Notes under the pieces: generated by a model | Told to the model about the DNA's origin: nothing | Database searches by the model: none | What the model saw: the letters and a program-made list of their open reading frames with translations, nothing else | In this document: positions 60,122 to 64,000 of the stretch, piece by piece | Numbering within the stretch: the stretch's first letter is position 1 | How the letters are laid out: each line of letters opens with the position of its first letter | Assembly (NCBI GenBank): GCA_046329195.1 | Contig: JAXLVB010000001.1 | Location: 2,108,001 to 2,172,000, forward strand | Length of the DNA stretch: 64,000 bases | Direction of reading: 5' to 3' | Source: JAXLVB01 sp046329195 | GTDB taxonomy: Bacteria > Bacteroidota > Bacteroidia > Cytophagales > Spirosomataceae | Translations under genes and position numbers: made by a program

Positions 60122-60161
60122 AAAAGGGTAACAAAACCATATTTGTCTTTGCTACCCTTTT
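60122..60161. terminator. Bidirectional terminator between converging genes
   Basis: AAAAGGGTAACAAA and TTTGCTACCCTTTT pair with one mismatch around a 12-base loop. It sits between the small membrane protein and the aldehyde dehydrogenase genes. Confidence 0.75.
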
Positions 60162-60180
60162 GGATGATAGTTGATATTGG

Positions 60181-61707
60181 TTATACTTCGAATTTAATTC
60201 CCTGTGCCAGTGGGAGTTGTGTTCCGTAGTTAATTGTATTTGTTTGACGGCGCATATAGGCTTTCCACGCATCTGAGCCGCTTTCTCGCCCTCCTCCGGT
60301 TTCTTTTTCACCCCCAAATGCTCCTCCAATTTCGGCGCCCGAAGTACCAATATTTACGTTAGCAATGCCACAGTCGGAGCCATTGGTTGACAAGAAGTAT
60401 TCGGCTTCTCGAAGATTGAGCGTGAAAATAGCCGACGAAAGCCCCTGCGGTACACCATTTTGAAGTTCTAAGGCTTCTTCGATGGTTTTGTACTTGATGA
60501 GGTAAAGGATAGGAGCAAAGGTTTCGTGTTGCACAATCGGGAAATGGTTTTCTACTTCGGCAATACACGGCTTGACATAACACCCCGACTCGAAGCCTTC
60601 ACCTTGCAACACATCGCCTTCAATCAGCATAGTACCACCTTGCAAACCAATCTGCTCGATGGCCCATAAATAATTAGTAACAGCCGCTTGGTCAATGAGG
60701 GGGCCTACGTGATTGGTTTCGTCAAGGGGATTCCCAATCTGAAGTTGCTGATAGGCTTTTACCAAACGTTGTTTCATATTTTCGTAAATACTTTCATGAA
60801 TTATCAAGCGGCGAGTGCTGGTACAGCGCTGCCCGGCAGTGCCTACTGCTCCGAACACGATGCCAGGAATGGCCATGTTTAAGTCGGCGGTTTCGGTCAC
60901 GATAATGGCGTTATTGCCTCCCAACTCTAAGAGGCTGCGCCCCATGCGAGCAGCCACAGCGGTTCCTACCACTTTGCCCATCCGAGTAGAACCTGTAGCC
61001 GAAATCAGCGGTACACGGGTATCGTTGGTGAGCAGTTCGCCAATTTGGTAATTACCCGTAACGATACACGACACGCCCTCGGGCACTTGGTTGCTGCGTA
61101 ATACTTCGCTAATGATATGCTGGCATGCCAAGGCTGTTAGGGGTGTTTTTTCGGAAGGTTTCCAAACACAAACATTGCCACAGACCCACGCCAACATGGC
61201 GTTCCAAGACCACACAGCTACTGGGAAATTAAAAGCCGAGATAATCCCGACCACTCCCAGTGAATGCCATTGCTCATACATGCGGTGTGCAGGACGCTCG
61301 CTGTGCATAGTTAGGCCATACAACTGCCGAGATAAGCCCACTGCAAAGTCACAAATGTCGATGATTTCTTGTACTTCACCCAGTCCTTCTTGATAGCTTT
61401 TGCCCATCTCGTACGAAACCAATCTGCCTAACTGTTGTTTGTTTTGGCGAAAAGCATCGCCCATTTGGCGAACAATTTCGCCCCGCTTAGGGGCCGGTAC
61501 GTTACGCCAAATTTTGAAGGCGGCTTGAGCCGATTGAACAACACGTTCATAATCGCTGGGGGTTGAAACCGTAACAGCACCAATGAGTGAACCATCTACT
61601 GGCGAGTACGACGAAATGGTTTCATTGGTTGTGCTCCAATGTTGCTGACCAGTGCTGGTGCCTGAGTTGATAGCGTCAATACCAAGTTGCTTGAGGATTT
61701 GTTGCAT
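60181..61707 (-). CDS. Aldehyde dehydrogenase, ALDH7 type (aminoadipate semialdehyde dehydrogenase-like)
   Basis: A 508-residue NAD-dependent enzyme, probably acting in lysine catabolism on alpha-aminoadipate semialdehyde. The active-site motifs are LLELGGNNAIIV (Glu), GTAGQRCTSTRR (Cys), and the NAD site GIISAFNFPVAVWSWNAML; the C-terminal GGAFGGEKETGGGRESGSDAWKAYMRRQTNTINY is characteristic of the ALDH7 (antiquitin) group. The start is MQQILKQL at 61707; the frame is open to 61770, but that part is not family-like. TATCTTTG on the minus strand (61831-61824) could be its -7 element. No other lysine-degradation gene is adjacent. Confidence 0.9.
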   Translation of the reverse strand: MQQILKQLGIDAINSGTSTGQQHWSTTNETISSYSPVDGSLIGAVTVSTPSDYERVVQSAQAAFKIWRNVPAPKRGEIVRQMGDAFRQNKQQLGRLVSYEMGKSYQEGLGEVQEIIDICDFAVGLSRQLYGLTMHSERPAHRMYEQWHSLGVVGIISAFNFPVAVWSWNAMLAWVCGNVCVWKPSEKTPLTALACQHIISEVLRSNQVPEGVSCIVTGNYQIGELLTNDTRVPLISATGSTRMGKVVGTAVAARMGRSLLELGGNNAIIVTETADLNMAIPGIVFGAVGTAGQRCTSTRRLIIHESIYENMKQRLVKAYQQLQIGNPLDETNHVGPLIDQAAVTNYLWAIEQIGLQGGTMLIEGDVLQGEGFESGCYVKPCIAEVENHFPIVQHETFAPILYLIKYKTIEEALELQNGVPQGLSSAIFTLNLREAEYFLSTNGSDCGIANVNIGTSGAEIGGAFGGEKETGGGRESGSDAWKAYMRRQTNTINYGTQLPLAQGIKFEV

Positions 61708-62343
61708 GAAGTAATTAATTAAAAGCGTTGAAATAGCGAACCTGTCCGCCGATGAGCGGAAAGTATCCATCTAATACCTTGTTTAGTTTGGTAACCTATC
61801 ATAGGGTTGCTACTAAAAGTTCACAAAGATACATATTCCAGCTGTGAGATTTTAGAACCAACGGGTGTACGATTTTTTGCAGTTGATCATTTTCGGGAGA
61901 AGTTCTCATTGTATGGTTATTTTATGGTGGGGATGAGGGCCGCCCACGGTTGTTTCCAAGGCCTGTCGAGGGCGGAACCTTTCATTACGTTCCCTCTTAT
62001 TCTCTCCTTCCTTGCATTTATTCGTACTTCCAAACCAACGTTTGTCTTCTACAACCTATTAGATACTATATAATTTGGTATATTTTTTGTTATATAATTG
62101 GTTATCAGATAATTCATAAAAACAACCTTTAAAATTACGTTGAGCCTTTGTCTGGCTAAAAAAATGACATAAATCAAGTAAGAAATATACCCATCTCACA
62201 ATCAGTCAGTTAAAAGACTCATATCTGCCGTCAGCACCTTATAGCTTAGACGAAGCGAGCTATCCATATCCGTTGAATTAGCAGGATGGTACATTATTTG
62301 CTAATTTTTTAGGGTTAAATAGCGTCATTTTAACTCTTCGGCT
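61708..62343. other. 636-base intergenic stretch without a convincing gene
   Basis: It lies between the divergent ALDH7 and SdrD_B genes. The left part holds the possible ALDH7 -7 element; a 20-base stretch near 62065-62100 is very AT-rich. A frame from 61807 (88 codons) has no signal peptide or known motif and is rejected. The right 120 bases should hold the promoter of the surface protein gene; I find no full consensus match. Confidence 0.55.
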
Positions 62344-64000
62344 ATGGTAAATTATTACGGCTTCTTCTCGAAATTTTTTTCAACGTTTCGACTTGCCCCA
62401 AATCACAATTCTTGGACACGGATAGCATTCGTGCTATTGGGCTTTTTATTTGTTTTTAACAACAAAGCAAACGCCCAGTGTTCTGTCAAAATTGATAAAG
62501 TTCAGGTGTCTGGCTGCTATCAAAACAGTGGCTCAAAAGCTACGGTCAATGTGACGGTCTCATGGACTAATGCGCCATCAGGAGAATCTATTCTGGTGAA
62601 ATTAGGAGCCTTAACTCGTACAATTAAGCCGGGTGCTTTTACGCTCAACTATGGTAACAACGGTACCTCTACGCCTTTCGGTACAGGGACTATCGTTTCG
62701 CCTCAGTTGGTTGCGTTTGAGATTCCAGCCGATGGCTCTAACTTTTCAGTAACGGCCAATTTCTCAACTACTACCTCTTGCCAAGCTACGGCTGTGGCAG
62801 GAGTGGCACCTCCCTCTTGCGTGCCTGTAGTGTGTGGTAGTGGAAACATTGGAGGGATAGTATTCAACGACTATGATGCCGATGGTGTCAAAGGATCGGG
62901 CGAAACCAATGGAGTAAGTGGCATAAAAGTGCAAGTGTATGACTGCCAAGGAAACAAATACGAAACTACCAGTACCAGCACAGGTTCATGGTTTATCAAT
63001 GCTTCTGGCATTCAGTATCCAGTACGGGTTGAGTTTTCAAATATCCCTTCTATTTATCAAAACAGTTCTACACTACAAGGTACAGGAAGTCGTACTTCTG
63101 TTCAGTTTGTTACAGCCTCTCGTTGCGACGTCAATCTGGGTGTTAATGACCCCTTAGATTACTGCCAACCCAACCCCTTGTTGCTGGTACCCTGTTATGT
63201 AATGGGGAACCCATTGGTGGCGGGTACTTCCAGAACAGCGCCTGCTATTGTAGGTTTTCCTTATACAGCCTCTGGTTCTTCCAATAATGGAAATCCTGAT
63301 GCAGGAACTACTGCCAAAACCTTCATGATTGAAGCGCAGCATGTAGGCACAACGTGGGGACAAGCTTACAGCAAAATCACGAAGAAGTTTTTTAGTGCGG
63401 CTACTATCAAACGCCATGCAGGGTTAGGGCCTGGTGGTTTAGATGCCATCTATATAACCAACATCTCTACGCCCGGCTCACCAAGTACCCCAGTGTATTT
63501 TAATTTGGGAGGTCTTGGAATAGATGTTGGCACCAGTTCTTTTGTAAACAATACAACACGTGGTTTACAACCTAACAAAGACCAACCAAGTCGTGATAAC
63601 GAAGGTTTTGCTGCTATTGGTAAAATTGGGATTGGGGGTATTAGTATATCAAGCGACAACAAAACCCTATGGTTGATGAACGTTAAAGATAATTCGCTTT
63701 ATGCCTTGGATTTAACAATTTTTAATATTTCAGGTAACGCAGCCGATATTACTAAAAAAGGAGGTCCTTTTACGCTTCCTTCTCCAAGTTGTACTAGAGG
63801 TGTACAACGCTCTTGGGCCACTAAGTTTTACAAAGACAAAGTGTATGTTGGTTCTATTTGTGACGGTTCGGTGGCGGGAACACGTTCTGATTTAAAGGCT
63901 GTTGTGTATAGCTATGACCCTGTAGCCAATACGTTTGCTTCGGTATTCGACTTCCCATTGACTTATCCTAAAGGCTACCCGAACAAATGTGACGTGGATG
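62344..64000 (+). CDS. Secreted surface protein with SdrD_B-like domain (3' partial)
   Basis: The frame starts at ATG 62344 and stays open to the window end (552 codons seen), so the gene is cut. A long N-terminal signal region (hydrophobic core about 30-43, ending ANAQ near 47) is followed by a Cys-containing Ig-like part (about 47-165), an SdrD_B-like domain (about 172-255: GGIVFNDYDADGVKGSGETNGVSGIKV) and a region with propeller-like repeats (about 270-552: GGLDAIYITN, IGIGGISISSDNKTLWLMN, DNSLYALDL). Such proteins are large, modular and often carry a C-terminal sorting signal for type IX secretion, which would lie outside the window. Confidence 0.85.
   Translation, partial: MVNYYGFFSKFFSTFRLAPNHNSWTRIAFVLLGFLFVFNNKANAQCSVKIDKVQVSGCYQNSGSKATVNVTVSWTNAPSGESILVKLGALTRTIKPGAFTLNYGNNGTSTPFGTGTIVSPQLVAFEIPADGSNFSVTANFSTTTSCQATAVAGVAPPSCVPVVCGSGNIGGIVFNDYDADGVKGSGETNGVSGIKVQVYDCQGNKYETTSTSTGSWFINASGIQYPVRVEFSNIPSIYQNSSTLQGTGSRTSVQFVTASRCDVNLGVNDPLDYCQPNPLLLVPCYVMGNPLVAGTSRTAPAIVGFPYTASGSSNNGNPDAGTTAKTFMIEAQHVGTTWGQAYSKITKKFFSAATIKRHAGLGPGGLDAIYITNISTPGSPSTPVYFNLGGLGIDVGTSSFVNNTTRGLQPNKDQPSRDNEGFAAIGKIGIGGISISSDNKTLWLMNVKDNSLYALDLTIFNISGNAADITKKGGPFTLPSPSCTRGVQRSWATKFYKDKVYVGSICDGSVAGTRSDLKAVVYSYDPVANTFASVFDFPLTYPKGYPNKCDVD

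Noticed and set aside
61807..62073. 88-codon plus-strand frame in the gap before the SdrD_B gene
   Set aside because: No signal peptide, no motif, TTG start, and it overlaps the likely promoter of the divergent ALDH7 gene.

Overview
The window looks like a chromosomal segment of a member of the Bacteroidota, most likely a Cytophagales bacterium close to Spirosomaceae or Runella-like genera (inference, no search run). The grounds are several promoters of the Bacteroidota type (TTTG/TTG, about 20 bases, TAnnTTTG), a fused SecDF, a CarboxypepD_reg-like TonB-dependent receptor, the LptD/amidase/MCE neighbourhood, TPR histidine kinases with signal peptides, and moderate G+C. Most genes are housekeeping or envelope genes. 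I see no prophage, plasmid, complete insertion sequence or CRISPR array.

Left part (1-14.7 kb): a 5'-truncated two-NTPase protein of the KGGVGR type, possibly the end of a conflict/defence locus, is followed by nadC and gatC, a 45-bp tandem repeat, a nitrilase-family amidase and gmd. Two TPR-histidine kinases with almost identical kinase halves then flank an AAA_14/DUF4143 ATPase. HtrA/DegP, Hsp20 and a very acidic 73-residue protein follow. Middle (14.9-25 kb): an M24 peptidase, a divergent type III polyketide synthase/UbiA pair, and a tRNA-Gly/tRNA-Leu unit. The tRNA-Leu(UAA) is split by a group I intron that carries an HNH endonuclease gene. After it come a serine hydrolase, an SDR, glgB and an outer-membrane barrel protein.

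Right part: 25-35 kb holds a family 9 glycosyltransferase, LptD, a cell-wall amidase, an MCE/MlaD protein, an acyl-CoA carboxylase beta subunit, a deformylase-like protein and a MarR-GNAT operon with a clear operator palindrome. 35-39 kb holds a glucosyl-3-phosphoglycerate synthase-phosphatase fusion, a TPR protein and a coiled-coil membrane protein. 39-50 kb is a long minus-strand stress and transport block: two-component pair, DUF389 protein, APC permease, two universal stress proteins, Na+/H+ antiporter and a second APC permease. 50-64 kb holds secDF, a TonB-dependent receptor, a TRIC-family channel, a LysM/RlpA-like protein, several small membrane proteins, a TIGR02757 protein, an ALDH7-type dehydrogenase, and the start of an SdrD_B-containing surface protein cut by the window end.

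The strongest findings are: (1) the tRNA-Leu(UAA) group I intron with its own HNH gene, whose core closely resembles the cyanobacterial/plastid intron; (2) REP-like palindromes headed by GTAG, one of which sits in frame inside both histidine kinase genes; (3) the predicted single-protein route to glucosylglycerate; (4) the left-edge two-NTPase protein; and (5) the type III PKS/UbiA pair.
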